The position numbers and the translations under genes are program-made. Below the pieces are notes generated by a model. It worked only from the letters and a program-made list of their open reading frames with translations. It searched no databases and was not told where the DNA came from. From the NCBI RefSeq assembly GCF_002023715.1, contig NZ_MAHX01000004.1, positions 26,197 to 90,196 of the forward strand: a stretch of DNA of 64,000 nucleotides, given 5' to 3'. Numbering within the stretch: position 1 is the first letter of the stretch; each line of letters opens with the position of its first letter. Below, piece by piece: positions 34,296 through 43,207 of this stretch. The stretch is from Elizabethkingia occulta. Lineage in GTDB: Bacteria; Bacteroidota; Bacteroidia; Flavobacteriales; Weeksellaceae.

Positions 34296-35909
34296 ATGAA
34301 AAATAAAACAAACTGGATATTGAGTTTTACTGGACTTACATCTTTTATATTGGGCTTGGTTTCCTGTCGCACTGCTGAAACTGAGAACGTACTAAGTGGA
34401 GGGAAGGCGGCAGTTAGTATACATTTATTGGGTGCAGCTTATTCCAATGAAATTAAAGGCTCAGCTCAGGCATCTTTGGGAAGAGACCTATCAGGATTAA
34501 ATTCAACAGGCATACACCATACAGGTGTATTAATTACTCCGAGCACTTACCTTGCTGCAGAATTATCTCCTGTAAGAGAAGATGCTGTAAAGTCACAGGC
34601 GTCGTTGGAAAAAAAATTGGTTGCTGATGCAGGTAATCCTTTGGGAATGGGAATAAAGTTTCGAGTGCTGGCGTATAAAGCCAGTGATGGAAGCTATGTA
34701 AGCTCACAGGATTATATCATAGGTCAGGCAGGAGGTTCTTTGGCGTTGGAGCAGGGAACAGCATATAACATAATATGCTATTCTTATGGAGTAAATACAC
34801 TACCTGTACTAACTGCAGGTGAGAAAAATAACCTTGGCAGTGCCGTTGTAAATTATGATAATATAAATCGTGATTTTATGTATCAGAATATCAGTTATAC
34901 ACCATCTGAGAGCACGAATACTTTAAATATTACTTTAAATCATTTAGTAGCCCGTGTGACAACATTCGTGAATGTATCTCCAATGGTGGGTGTAGTTAAT
35001 TCTATAGCTAATGCCAAGATATACTTAGGGAATTATAGCGATGGTGTTATCAGTTTATCGGGGGGAAGTATGGGAAATCTTACACAGAGTATAGCTCAGG
35101 AAACAGTTGATTTTTCGGGAAATAGTTTCCCTTTACAAACTGCAATTGCTAAACCTTTATTTATTAATGCAGATGGAGTCAATTCAATAGGCAATTTTGC
35201 TTTGGATATTAATATAAATGGTACTACCAAAACATTTGGTTTTTCTACTAATGGATTTATTATTACACCGGGAAATGATACCAAGATGTCTTTTAATTTC
35301 CGAAAATGCGGGGCTTATGTAGGTCCCAGTAACTTTGTTGAGAATTGGAAGGATTTTATGTGTCACAACCTGGGAGCAGATACTAATGCGGATCCATTTA
35401 CTCCAAGTGCTTCGATTCATGGAGCAAAGTATCAATGGGGTGCGCAGACGGGCGAAGCAGGACGATATATATCCCAGGCAACTGATCAATCTACTTCCGG
35501 GGCTATAGCCGGGTGGAATACTACCCCTAAAGCAAATGGTTCCTGGGATGACGCTGCTAAAACTGTTAATGATCCGTGTCCTGCTGGTTACAGGATTCCT
35601 ACTATGTATGATTTTCAAGGTTTAGGTACTTATAATACAATAACTCATATTGGTACCTGGACATCTTCACCTGCAAACTATAGTACTGGTGTTATGTTTG
35701 GAAAATTTTTATTCTTGCCTGCTGCCGGTTATCGTAACCAAACAAATGGAGCTCTTGTTAGCAGAGGTCTTATTTCATATTATGCAGGAACTACTAGTAG
35801 TGGCGGTACTGGAAATGTGGGTGGAGGATATATTTCTTCTGGTTTTGTTGGATCAATAGGAAATGTACTTCGTACATATGGATATGCGGTTCGCTGCGTT
35901 GCAGAATAG
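34296..35909 (+). CDS. Fimbrillin-like lipoprotein with FISUMP domain, cassette 2
   Basis: The 537-residue lipoprotein has a lipobox Cys near residue 24 (LGLVSC). Fimbrillin-like blocks are GIKFRVLAYKASDGSYVSSQ, YNIICYSYGVNTLP and DFMYQNISYTPSE, then a LNHLVARVTTFVN strand. From about residue 350 a Fibrobacter succinogenes major paralogous (FISUMP) domain follows (CHNLGADTNADPFTPS, YQWGAQTGEAGRYI, CPAGYRIPTMYDFQGL, FLPAAGYRNQTNG). The same two-part plan appears in the cassette 4 lipoprotein. It is probably a cell-surface protein. Confidence 0.75.
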   Translation: MKNKTNWILSFTGLTSFILGLVSCRTAETENVLSGGKAAVSIHLLGAAYSNEIKGSAQASLGRDLSGLNSTGIHHTGVLITPSTYLAAELSPVREDAVKSQASLEKKLVADAGNPLGMGIKFRVLAYKASDGSYVSSQDYIIGQAGGSLALEQGTAYNIICYSYGVNTLPVLTAGEKNNLGSAVVNYDNINRDFMYQNISYTPSESTNTLNITLNHLVARVTTFVNVSPMVGVVNSIANAKIYLGNYSDGVISLSGGSMGNLTQSIAQETVDFSGNSFPLQTAIAKPLFINADGVNSIGNFALDININGTTKTFGFSTNGFIITPGNDTKMSFNFRKCGAYVGPSNFVENWKDFMCHNLGADTNADPFTPSASIHGAKYQWGAQTGEAGRYISQATDQSTSGAIAGWNTTPKANGSWDDAAKTVNDPCPAGYRIPTMYDFQGLGTYNTITHIGTWTSSPANYSTGVMFGKFLFLPAAGYRNQTNGALVSRGLISYYAGTTSSGGTGNVGGGYISSGFVGSIGNVLRTYGYAVRCVAE

Positions 35910-36394
35910 TTTCTATGCGAATATTTGTAGTAAAACTCCAAAAGGATTTGTTGGTATGATTAAATGAAACTGGAACAAAATTATATACTGAGGGTTCTGC
36001 TTAAATAATTGAAAACCCTATTGAAAGAAATAAACATTTTACAAAATTACAGAGGCTGTATTATATAATGATATGGCCTTTTCTTTTTTTTATGTATTTG
36101 AATATACTCTTATTTATAGTTTATATTCAGATTTTGGAATAATGTTTATGTAAAATAATTTACGGAACTTCAATTTCATAGTTATTTTAACCATAATGTA
36201 TTTATTTTTAAATACATACAATAATATCCGTAAATTTGCAATCGTTTTTAAAATTAAAAATATTATTGATTATTAAATACTTATGTGTTTTGTAATGCAT
36301 GCAGATATCTTTAATTAATTTAAAATGTTTAATGTTACAAACGAATTTGTTTGTTATCATTAAAAAAAACAAAGAAAGATTAAAATGTATATAA
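35910..36394. other. Region between cassettes 2 and 3
   Basis: A perfect inverted repeat ATGTATTTA-TTTT-TAAATACAT at 36196-36217 is followed 13 nt later by TAAATTTG at 36231-36238. This is the likely promoter and operator of cassette 3. No terminator with a clear T run was found after cassette 2, and there is no other gene. Confidence 0.5.
36196..36238 (+). promoter_or_regulatory. Inverted repeat plus -7 box upstream of cassette 3
   Basis: Nine-base arms (36196-36204 and 36209-36217) surround TTTT. The box TAAATTTG lies at 36231-36238, so the repeat covers the -33 region. Transcription would start about 36244, giving a leader near 150 nt, like cassette 1. Confidence 0.5.
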
Positions 36395-36568
36395 ATGAAT
36401 TATTTAAAAAAACAGGAGTATTTTACTCCTAAAATTGCTGTGTCTTTAATAGAAATGGAACAGGGAATAGCCGCAGGATCTGCGAGAGTACTACCTCCAA
36501 ATTCGGGTGGACAGGTTCAGGAAGAATGGACCAGTGATCCGGACGATAATCGAACAATTGAGTGGTAA
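36395..36568 (+). CDS. MEQG-family short peptide, cassette 3
   Basis: The frame is 57 codons plus stop, and an in-frame TAA stands directly before the ATG, so the start is sure. The core is LIEMEQGIAAGSARVLPPNS. FTPKIAVSL precedes it. The end is VQEEWTSDPDDNRTIEW. It has no Cys or signal peptide. The 47-nt gap to the lipoprotein at 36615 resembles the other cassettes. It is one of four paralogues in this window and the shortest, so it could be missed by length-filtered gene calling. Confidence 0.75.
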   Translation: MNYLKKQEYFTPKIAVSLIEMEQGIAAGSARVLPPNSGGQVQEEWTSDPDDNRTIEW

Positions 36569-36614
36569 TTAAATTTTTTTGATGTATGATGTAAATCTAT
36601 TAATTCACAAACAA

Positions 36615-38189
36615 ATGAAAAATTTCAGTAAAACTTCCACAATTATAGGCTTATCGTATTTATTTTTGATTACTTCTTGCAGAAGTACAGATAATGTAAC
36701 AGATAGTCCCGGAGATAATTTAATTACAAATGGTTCTGCATCTCTAAAGTTTAATCTTTCCGAAAGCGACTTTACAACAGAGACAATTGATCCTACAGCT
36801 TCTCTTCAGCCCAAAGCTTCTCGTTCAGTATTGAAGGAACAAGAGGTGAGATTTGTAAGTGACGATCAACCTTTTATTGCGACTCTTACACCTGTTGCTT
36901 CGATAGCGAAACAAGCTGGTGTTAAAAATACAATGGCTGATACAAATCCGCTAAAGGGACCAAATGTAAAATACAGAGTGACAGCATACAGAGTAAGCGA
37001 TGGTAGTAAAGCTGCTACTAAAGTCTATACAATAGATGCTGCCGGAAACTCTACTCCGGATGATGGTATTGCTATGACCTTAGATGGAGATACCGAGGCC
37101 GTTAATAAATATAATTTTGTAGTACTATCCTATAACTCTTCCACAGCTCCTGCTGATGTTGCGGGTAGTCTGTCCACAGCTGTTTTAACACCCGTCTCTG
37201 GTAATGATGATTTAATGTATTTCAGGGCTGACAATGTGAGGGTATCAAAAGGTGACAATCTTCTAAGCGTTGTTCTAAAACATAAGTTCAGTCAGATCAC
37301 CACCATTGTTGATGCAACTGCAGTATCTTCCGGCAATGGAATTAAATTAATTGATACACCAGTTATAAGTAATCAACGTGCTACCGGGAATAGTATAAAG
37401 CTATCCAATGGTGTTGTTACTTACGGGACAACAGGAAGTTCCAAGTCACTGGACTTTACAGGAAATTCTACTACAAATCCCATATGGATAAGTAAACCGC
37501 TACTTATTGCAAATCCGGGAGTTGCAGCAAGTGATATGGCTACTTTAACTTTTAATTCCATGACAGTTGGTACAAAAGTAAAAACCAATATATCTGTTCC
37601 TAATCTTGTCATAAGCCCGGAAGTCAGATATAATCTTAATCTGAAATTTGCTTGTACAGCTATTTCTACACCTTCGTATGATTTCAATATGTATGAACCT
37701 GCGACTTCTGTTAAAGACAGAATTTCACAGGGCTTTACCTTCCCTGCTGCCAATGCAGGCTTTACTTTTGAAGTTTATGAGCTTGATAATTCATTCAATT
37801 TAAAAATTAATGGTGTTGATTTGGCTAACCAGGAGATTCAGTTTGAATCGGGAATCAGTGGTTTGCCTCAGAATATTAGATTTAAATCAGATAAAACTTT
37901 ATGGGGAGCGTCTGGAAATTCACAAATCTATAATATAAACGGATCTACTACAAATCCTAAAACCGCAGTTGTCAGAATAAAAATAGGACCAGATGGATCT
38001 GTCTCTATGATGGGGAGAAGAAATCTGTCCAGCCCGCTAGAGTTATTAGAATTATTTGGCGGAGCGCAGTTCAATAGAATTACCTGGAAATCCGATACAA
38101 CCAATGATGTTGTAGCAACAATGAAAGTAACCAGATTAACTCAGCTAGTTGGTTATGGAGAGGGGAGGAAGGTTGTTCCTTGTCCCTAA
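36615..38189 (+). CDS. Fimbrillin-like lipoprotein, cassette 3
   Basis: The start at 36615 (MKNFSKTSTI) gives a lipoprotein signal with Cys near residue 22 (FLITSC). An in-frame start at 36579 is less likely. Fimbrillin-like blocks are PNVKYRVTAYRVSDGSKAAT, YNFVVLSYNSSTAP and DLMYFRADNVRV, then LKHKFSQITTIVD. The C-terminal part (about 360-524) lacks FISUMP and ends GYGEGRKVVPCP. It has a strand-rich adhesin-like look (FNLKINGVDLANQEIQF). The C-terminal domain differs from the other three cassette lipoproteins. Confidence 0.7.
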   Translation: MKNFSKTSTIIGLSYLFLITSCRSTDNVTDSPGDNLITNGSASLKFNLSESDFTTETIDPTASLQPKASRSVLKEQEVRFVSDDQPFIATLTPVASIAKQAGVKNTMADTNPLKGPNVKYRVTAYRVSDGSKAATKVYTIDAAGNSTPDDGIAMTLDGDTEAVNKYNFVVLSYNSSTAPADVAGSLSTAVLTPVSGNDDLMYFRADNVRVSKGDNLLSVVLKHKFSQITTIVDATAVSSGNGIKLIDTPVISNQRATGNSIKLSNGVVTYGTTGSSKSLDFTGNSTTNPIWISKPLLIANPGVAASDMATLTFNSMTVGTKVKTNISVPNLVISPEVRYNLNLKFACTAISTPSYDFNMYEPATSVKDRISQGFTFPAANAGFTFEVYELDNSFNLKINGVDLANQEIQFESGISGLPQNIRFKSDKTLWGASGNSQIYNINGSTTNPKTAVVRIKIGPDGSVSMMGRRNLSSPLELLELFGGAQFNRITWKSDTTNDVVATMKVTRLTQLVGYGEGRKVVPCP

Positions 38190-38580
38190 TTGGATATGAA
38201 TATTTAGCAGTTTATAATAAATTTAGTTTTAGTGATCATCAAAATACGGTTTTTCTATCATTAAAGCTGTTTAACCTTTTTTATTAAACCACAAAAGTCA
38301 TAAAAGCTTTATTTTAAATACTTTAGTGATTTTTTTAAATTTAAATACTTTGCGCATAGAAGTTCATATAAACCTTTAAAAATCTTTGATTTTTATTCTT
38401 TTTGAGAACTTTTATCATATCTAAAATCTGTGCATGTAGCTTTTGTTTCTTTTGTGGCTAGGCTTAAAATGAGTTTTAAGCAGAATTATTTATACTTTTA
38501 ATGTCCTGCTAAAAAAGTTTAAACAAGTTTATTTATAAATATTTTATAATTTCATTGATTGCTCGTATTTATCAATTGTA
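38190..38580. other. Convergent intergenic region
   Basis: The 391-nt stretch lies between the ends of cassette 3 and the minus-strand regulator. I see no gene and only weak hairpins, though T-rich tracts are present. Confidence 0.45.
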
Positions 38581-40164
38581 TTATTGCTTTGAAAGCTGCG
38601 CAATAAAGTAGGAGGGGGTCATTCCGGTTTCTTTCCGGAATGCGTTGATAAATACCTGATGAGAAGCATAGCCACACTCCTCGGCAAGGTAACTGATTTT
38701 ATAACCTCTATATACAGGATTATTATAGAGTTGATCTGTTATGTATTTAATTCGTAGTTCATTAATATAATCATTAAAGGTTTTGTTCTTATTTTTATTA
38801 ATCACCAGTGACAGCTGTCTGGGATTGGTACTAAAGGAATGTGCAAGATAAGAAAGGCTTATCCCTTTTCTCAAGAATTTCCCCGAAGTTTCAAAAGCTT
38901 TTAATTTTTTTATCAGTTCCGTTTCTTTTTCTGGGGATATTGTATTTTTTATAGAATCAGAATTCTGTCCAGCATTCATCGGTAAAGGAGCTTCGTCATT
39001 AGTAACATTATGCTCTAATTTAGTAATAAGCTGGTTATAATTTTTTTTCAATAGTTTGCTTCTCCTGTACCAGTAGCCACCTGCTACCAATAATAGTAGT
39101 AATCCTATTAGACCAGACCAAACCCAATACTTCCTAAGGTTACTAATCTCCTGTTTAGCCTCTAGTCTTTCTTCATCTAATTTCAGAACTATAGTATTAT
39201 TCTTAGCTTTATTAATGCTATCTGAAAGATGACTGTATAATTTTAGATATTTATTTTGTTGAACTGTATTTCCAAGAGAATCATAAGAATTTCTAATTAT
39301 TTCATAAGTACGCAACCTATATTCAGGCTCTTTAAATCTTTTTTCTATTTCTAATGTTTTCTCACCATATTTTATAGACTTATCATAATCTTTTTTAACA
39401 AAATAGAAACGGGATACATTTTCATAAGCATATAAAATAACAGATTCAGATTCTTTAGGATTATTTTCAACCATATTCAATGATTTAAAATAATAACTTT
39501 CTGCTTTATCAAATTGTGGATGAGGCATATACGTATACATGACACCCATATTTTGAATTGCAAATAGACGTACACGGATATATTGCGCCTTTTGCAATTT
39601 GCTTTTAAATGTTGTAGGAGTAGCTTCAATGAGGTCAAATCCCTTTTTGGAATAATAGTTAACAGAGTCATTGAGCTTTTTCCATTCACATAGTCCGGCA
39701 AGACTGGCATATGCATGATATAACTGTATGTTTCGGTCTATGATATTTTCAATTTTATTACCATAATCCATGGCTATATCTAATGATTTTTTAGAATCTT
39801 TAAATATTCCTAACCTCATTAAAACCTGTGCTCTATATACATTAATTAAACACAATGATTTATAATCTTTTAACTTCTCTGCCAGCACTTCCGCTTTTTT
39901 AGCATAATCTAAACATTGTTTATAATTACTTACAGTTGAATAATAACGCTCCATAAAGACAAGGCCTTTCAATATTCCCAAAGTATAATTCTTCCTTTCT
40001 GAATATTGGTAAAGTGTTTTTACTTCATTAAGATATTTGTCATTTGGAGTATACAGGGCAATCTCATCAAATCTGTTGGCAACTTCAGTTTCTGATAAAT
40101 TAATAGATTGAGATTTACCTGTATTATATAGTAATAACAGAAAAAAGGATAATATTATTCTCAT
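38581..40164 (-). CDS. TPR sensor with AraC-type HTH (cassette 4 side)
   Basis: The 527-residue paralogue of the regulator at 30207 has a signal peptide, TPR-like repeats (about 25-320), and a transmembrane helix near 345-365 (YWVWSGLIGLLLLLVAGGYW). An AraC-type tail follows from about 425 (ISLSYLAHSFSTNPRQLSLV, YKISYLAEECGYASHQVF, ETGMTPSYF). It is divergent from the cassette 4 peptide gene with 334 nt between starts, so control of that cassette is likely. Confidence 0.75.
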   Translation of the reverse strand: MRIILSFFLLLLYNTGKSQSINLSETEVANRFDEIALYTPNDKYLNEVKTLYQYSERKNYTLGILKGLVFMERYYSTVSNYKQCLDYAKKAEVLAEKLKDYKSLCLINVYRAQVLMRLGIFKDSKKSLDIAMDYGNKIENIIDRNIQLYHAYASLAGLCEWKKLNDSVNYYSKKGFDLIEATPTTFKSKLQKAQYIRVRLFAIQNMGVMYTYMPHPQFDKAESYYFKSLNMVENNPKESESVILYAYENVSRFYFVKKDYDKSIKYGEKTLEIEKRFKEPEYRLRTYEIIRNSYDSLGNTVQQNKYLKLYSHLSDSINKAKNNTIVLKLDEERLEAKQEISNLRKYWVWSGLIGLLLLLVAGGYWYRRSKLLKKNYNQLITKLEHNVTNDEAPLPMNAGQNSDSIKNTISPEKETELIKKLKAFETSGKFLRKGISLSYLAHSFSTNPRQLSLVINKNKNKTFNDYINELRIKYITDQLYNNPVYRGYKISYLAEECGYASHQVFINAFRKETGMTPSYFIAQLSKQ

Positions 40165-40498
40165 TGATTAGTTTGTGTTTGTTGTATTTGTTGGGCAAAG
40201 ATAACTTTCCTTGTTAAAAGCATTCATGTATTCATTCAAATTTCATTCATGTATTCTTATAAAATTAACTATTTAAAAAAATAAATAACTGATTGTCAGT
40301 ATTGTTTATTTGTAAATCGCAAATTTTGCTATTTCAAGTTCAGGTGAAAAAAATAAAAACAGAAGATTATTCATTTATTCCTCCATCATTAAATATAATG
40401 CTATAAACCTTCCTGTTCTTTGTGTAAAATTGTGCAAGCTTTAAGATTCTTAAAACACATGCTTAAGATTTTGCTAAAAAAATACACATATTAAAATA
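40165..40498. promoter_or_regulatory. Divergent control region of regulator and cassette 4
   Basis: It contains a direct repeat of CATTCATGTATTC at about 40223 and 40247. An inverted repeat TTTAAGA-T-TCTTAAA lies at 40440-40454, with a related TTAAGATT block at 40463. No clean TAnnTTTG box was found for the plus strand. Confidence 0.4.
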
Positions 40499-40681
40499 AT
40501 GAAAGAAAAAGGACACAAAGAAAAAAGAGGGAAAAATTACATTCCTCCAAGATTGGAAATTACTATGGTAGAAATGGAAAACGGAATTTCTGCTTCATCA
40601 GCATTGGTAAGCCCATCATCTCCTCCTGCAACAGACTGGGCAGGACAGGATGATCAAACGGAAACTATTATTTGGGATTAA
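40499..40681 (+). CDS. MEQG-family short peptide, cassette 4
   Basis: The 60-residue peptide starts Lys-rich (MKEKGHKEKRGKN). It continues YIPPRLEITMVEMENGISAS and ends PATDWAGQDDQTETIIWD. It is the most divergent member: Q becomes N and G-S becomes S-S. It keeps the Trp and acidic tail. It lies 69 nt before a FISUMP lipoprotein. Confidence 0.7.
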   Translation: MKEKGHKEKRGKNYIPPRLEITMVEMENGISASSALVSPSSPPATDWAGQDDQTETIIWD

Positions 40682-40750
40682 ATTGAAATGAATATTGAAT
40701 TTTAATTACCGTTAGAATTAGGTTTAACAAAAAATATAGCATAAAGCAAG

Positions 40751-42439
40751 ATGAAAAAAATATACTTTACAATTTTAAATATAGCAACAGCATTTCTATT
40801 GTTCTCTTCATGCCGCAGTAATGATACAGACAATACACTAAACCCTGAAAGCCGTTCTGCCGCTATTGAGGTAAACTTCATGGGTACTGATTTCGCTGAT
40901 CCCGACAAGCCAGAGCTTACAGCTTCTCTGGAAGGTATTACTGCCACACGAACTTCTGTCGACAGACCACAGATTATCATGCTGGATCCCGGCACTTTTA
41001 TCTCTACGGAGGCAACTCCTGTAGCATCTGTTTTAACCAAACAGGCCTCACTGAAGGGGGCTCAGGCAGCTATAGCAGGAAATCCTCTTAGTAATGGCAT
41101 GCAATTTCGTGTGATTGCTTATGAAAGCGCAGGAGGTGCCTATGCAGCTCATAAGGATTATCAGATTGCGAGCGGTACTGCTACGCCTATGAGTGGTGGC
41201 GCGTTGTATCTGGATCAGACGAAAACCTATGATATGGTGGTATATTCCTACGGAGGTACAGCGCTCCCTGCAATTACGCCTGGTGAAACCAATAATATCA
41301 GCAGTGCAAGTGCAGCTTACATCAATAACAGTGATATGATGTATACGAAGGTGACAGGTCAGAAATTCACCATTAAAGGTAATAATCCTTTCAATTTTAC
41401 ACTGCGTCATAAGACGGCATTGATAGAAAGCGTAAAACTCAATGCTTTTAATCCATTGACTATAAAAGGTTATAGTGTTTCTGAAACATTTTTGAGTATC
41501 CCGCATTATACCGATGGAAGCATAGCTTTTAGCGGTGCCGGTAATATTGCAGGAAGAACCAACAGAGTGGATATACTCCCTTATGATAATAACATGATGC
41601 TTTCAGGGATAAAAAGCAAAACTGATCATGATATGGTTTTTGATGTCGATAACTTGTTGGTAAACACTGACACTACTAACGGTTTTCCTGCAGGTGATGC
41701 CAATGGTAAGGTACAAATGCTCAGCATGGATATTGGTATAGCGGATGCAATAACAGGTCTTACATCAACAAGACCTATCACGGCCAAGTTCAGACTTCGC
41801 CCGGAATATAAGCACAAGCTGACTATTAACATCCAAAAATGTGGTGCATATACTGCACCAGGCGTATGGAAGCAGTTTGCCTGCCACAATCTGGGAGCTG
41901 ATACCACATTAGATCCATTTACTCCTGCCGCAGGCTTACATGGTGATAAATATCAGTGGGGAGCAGCTAAAGGAGAAGCAGGGCGTTATATTTCTATGGC
42001 TGATGATCAGACTATAGTAAATTATACCCCATGGTCTCTTAGTGGAAAACCTGCTAATTCATGGAGCGGTACTAACGATCCTTGTTTTAAAGAGTTAGGT
42101 ACTGGTTGGCGTGTACCCACCCGTGCGGAATGGCAAGGCGTTTTATCTAATAACCCCCGTACAGATGCTACCGATTATCCGGGGATGAGTTGGGCAAATT
42201 CTTCTACTAATTATGCATCTGGTATTAAGTTTGGAACAAGTTTGTTTTTGCCTGCTATGGGCTTCCGCTGGAGTACTAGTCCCAGTTCGTTATCCGAGCG
42301 TGGTTTTAGTGGAAGATATCGTTCGGTTACCGGAGGCATTGATATTTTACAGTTTTCACAATCAACTCAAAGTCTCAATACTTATTCCGGTACCAATGAT
42401 AACGCTCTTGGTCTGGCTATTCGTTGTATAAAAGACTAA
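40751..42439 (+). CDS. Fimbrillin-like lipoprotein with FISUMP domain, cassette 4
   Basis: The 562-residue lipoprotein has Cys near residue 21 (LLFSSC). Fimbrillin-like blocks are GMQFRVIAYESAGGAYAAHK, YDMVVYSYGGTALP and DMMYTKVTGQKFTIKG. A FISUMP domain covers about 375-562: CHNLGADTTLDPFTPA, YQWGAAKGEAGRYIS, WRVPTRAEWQGVL, FLPAMGFRWSTS. It aligns with the cassette 2 lipoprotein along its whole length, so these two are the closest pair. The terminator at 42591 ends the operon. Confidence 0.75.
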   Translation: MKKIYFTILNIATAFLLFSSCRSNDTDNTLNPESRSAAIEVNFMGTDFADPDKPELTASLEGITATRTSVDRPQIIMLDPGTFISTEATPVASVLTKQASLKGAQAAIAGNPLSNGMQFRVIAYESAGGAYAAHKDYQIASGTATPMSGGALYLDQTKTYDMVVYSYGGTALPAITPGETNNISSASAAYINNSDMMYTKVTGQKFTIKGNNPFNFTLRHKTALIESVKLNAFNPLTIKGYSVSETFLSIPHYTDGSIAFSGAGNIAGRTNRVDILPYDNNMMLSGIKSKTDHDMVFDVDNLLVNTDTTNGFPAGDANGKVQMLSMDIGIADAITGLTSTRPITAKFRLRPEYKHKLTINIQKCGAYTAPGVWKQFACHNLGADTTLDPFTPAAGLHGDKYQWGAAKGEAGRYISMADDQTIVNYTPWSLSGKPANSWSGTNDPCFKELGTGWRVPTRAEWQGVLSNNPRTDATDYPGMSWANSSTNYASGIKFGTSLFLPAMGFRWSTSPSSLSERGFSGRYRSVTGGIDILQFSQSTQSLNTYSGTNDNALGLAIRCIKD

Positions 42440-42529
42440 TAAAATCAGAATAAAAAGAGCCGGATAAAAAGTGAGAGATGAATAGCTTCTATTTGCTTAT
42501 TTATTTCTTACTCAAAAAATAAAATCATT

Positions 42530-42576
42530 TTGTTTGTAAAAAGCTGTTGGATTATTTAATCATCATCATATTTTGT
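42530..42576 (+). repeat. 3'-end element shared by cassettes (copy c)
   Basis: TGTTTGTAAAAAGCTG (from about 42531) and ATCATCATCATATTTTG (from about 42559) match the orphan copy at 32352-32417 almost exactly and copy a after cassette 1 loosely. Confidence 0.45.
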
Positions 42577-42590
42577 AGCCAATAGTTTAT

Positions 42591-42621
42591 CGGGCAGTTA
42601 TAGTAAGCTGCCCGTTTTTTT
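42591..42621 (+). terminator. Terminator of cassette 4
   Basis: CGGGCAG (42591-42597) pairs with CTGCCCG (42608-42614), followed by seven T. Confidence 0.75.
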
Positions 42622-42645
42622 ATTCATAAGAATAATCATTTGTAT

Positions 42646-43083
42646 ATGATAGAGACTAAATACATAATTGATACAAAAGGACGTTTTCTTTTTATATCGA
42701 CCCTTCTTTTATTGTTTATATTACTGGTAAATATTTTTGCTATTACTGCCTGGAATAATGAAAAGGGGGCAAATATTTTAAAAACTATATTCAGTGTATA
42801 TGCCGTCATAAATATTTTCACTCTCATTAAACAGAGGTATGTAATCAGGGAATGGAGTATTTATTTGATTCTGATCGTGATTCTGACTATCGATATCTGG
42901 ATATTTATTTCTTCGAAAGATTCCCTTTTTATGACTACAGGCATAATATCATTATTCTATTCAGTACTGTTTTTAGGTGTTTCATGGGAACTTAAAAAGC
43001 AGGGATATCCTAAATGGAAAAAGAATATGCTGGCAACTTTCCTGGCTATTATTATTTCTATGCTGTGTATTATACTCGCTTAA
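42646..43083 (+). CDS. Small membrane protein of unknown function
   Basis: The 145-residue protein starts at ATG 42646, which is preferred over TTG 42640. It has four hydrophobic helices (FLFISTLLLLFILLVNIFAI, FSVYAVINIFTLI, IYLILIVILTIDIWIF, LATFLAIIISMLCIIL). I do not recognise the family. It follows a terminator and is convergent with dnaE2. Confidence 0.55.
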   Translation: MIETKYIIDTKGRFLFISTLLLLFILLVNIFAITAWNNEKGANILKTIFSVYAVINIFTLIKQRYVIREWSIYLILIVILTIDIWIFISSKDSLFMTTGIISLFYSVLFLGVSWELKKQGYPKWKKNMLATFLAIIISMLCIILA

Positions 43084-43207
43084 GCTTAAAGTATTAGAAA
43101 CTAGTTTTTGTCAAGATAAGGAACGAATTACAGTCAGGTAACCTCTTACCGGTTAGTACATAATAGTTTACAGGTTATTAGCTGTCAAATTAAGCATGAT
43201 AACTTTG

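Noticed and set aside
35184..35618. 144-codon minus-strand frame inside the cassette 2 lipoprotein gene
   Set aside because: It is a shadow of the FISUMP-domain coding sequence, with no start context or family.
41048..41506. 152-codon open frame on the minus strand inside the cassette 4 lipoprotein gene
   Set aside because: It is antisense to a well-supported lipoprotein gene, has odd His/Arg/Cys-rich composition and no recognisable domain.
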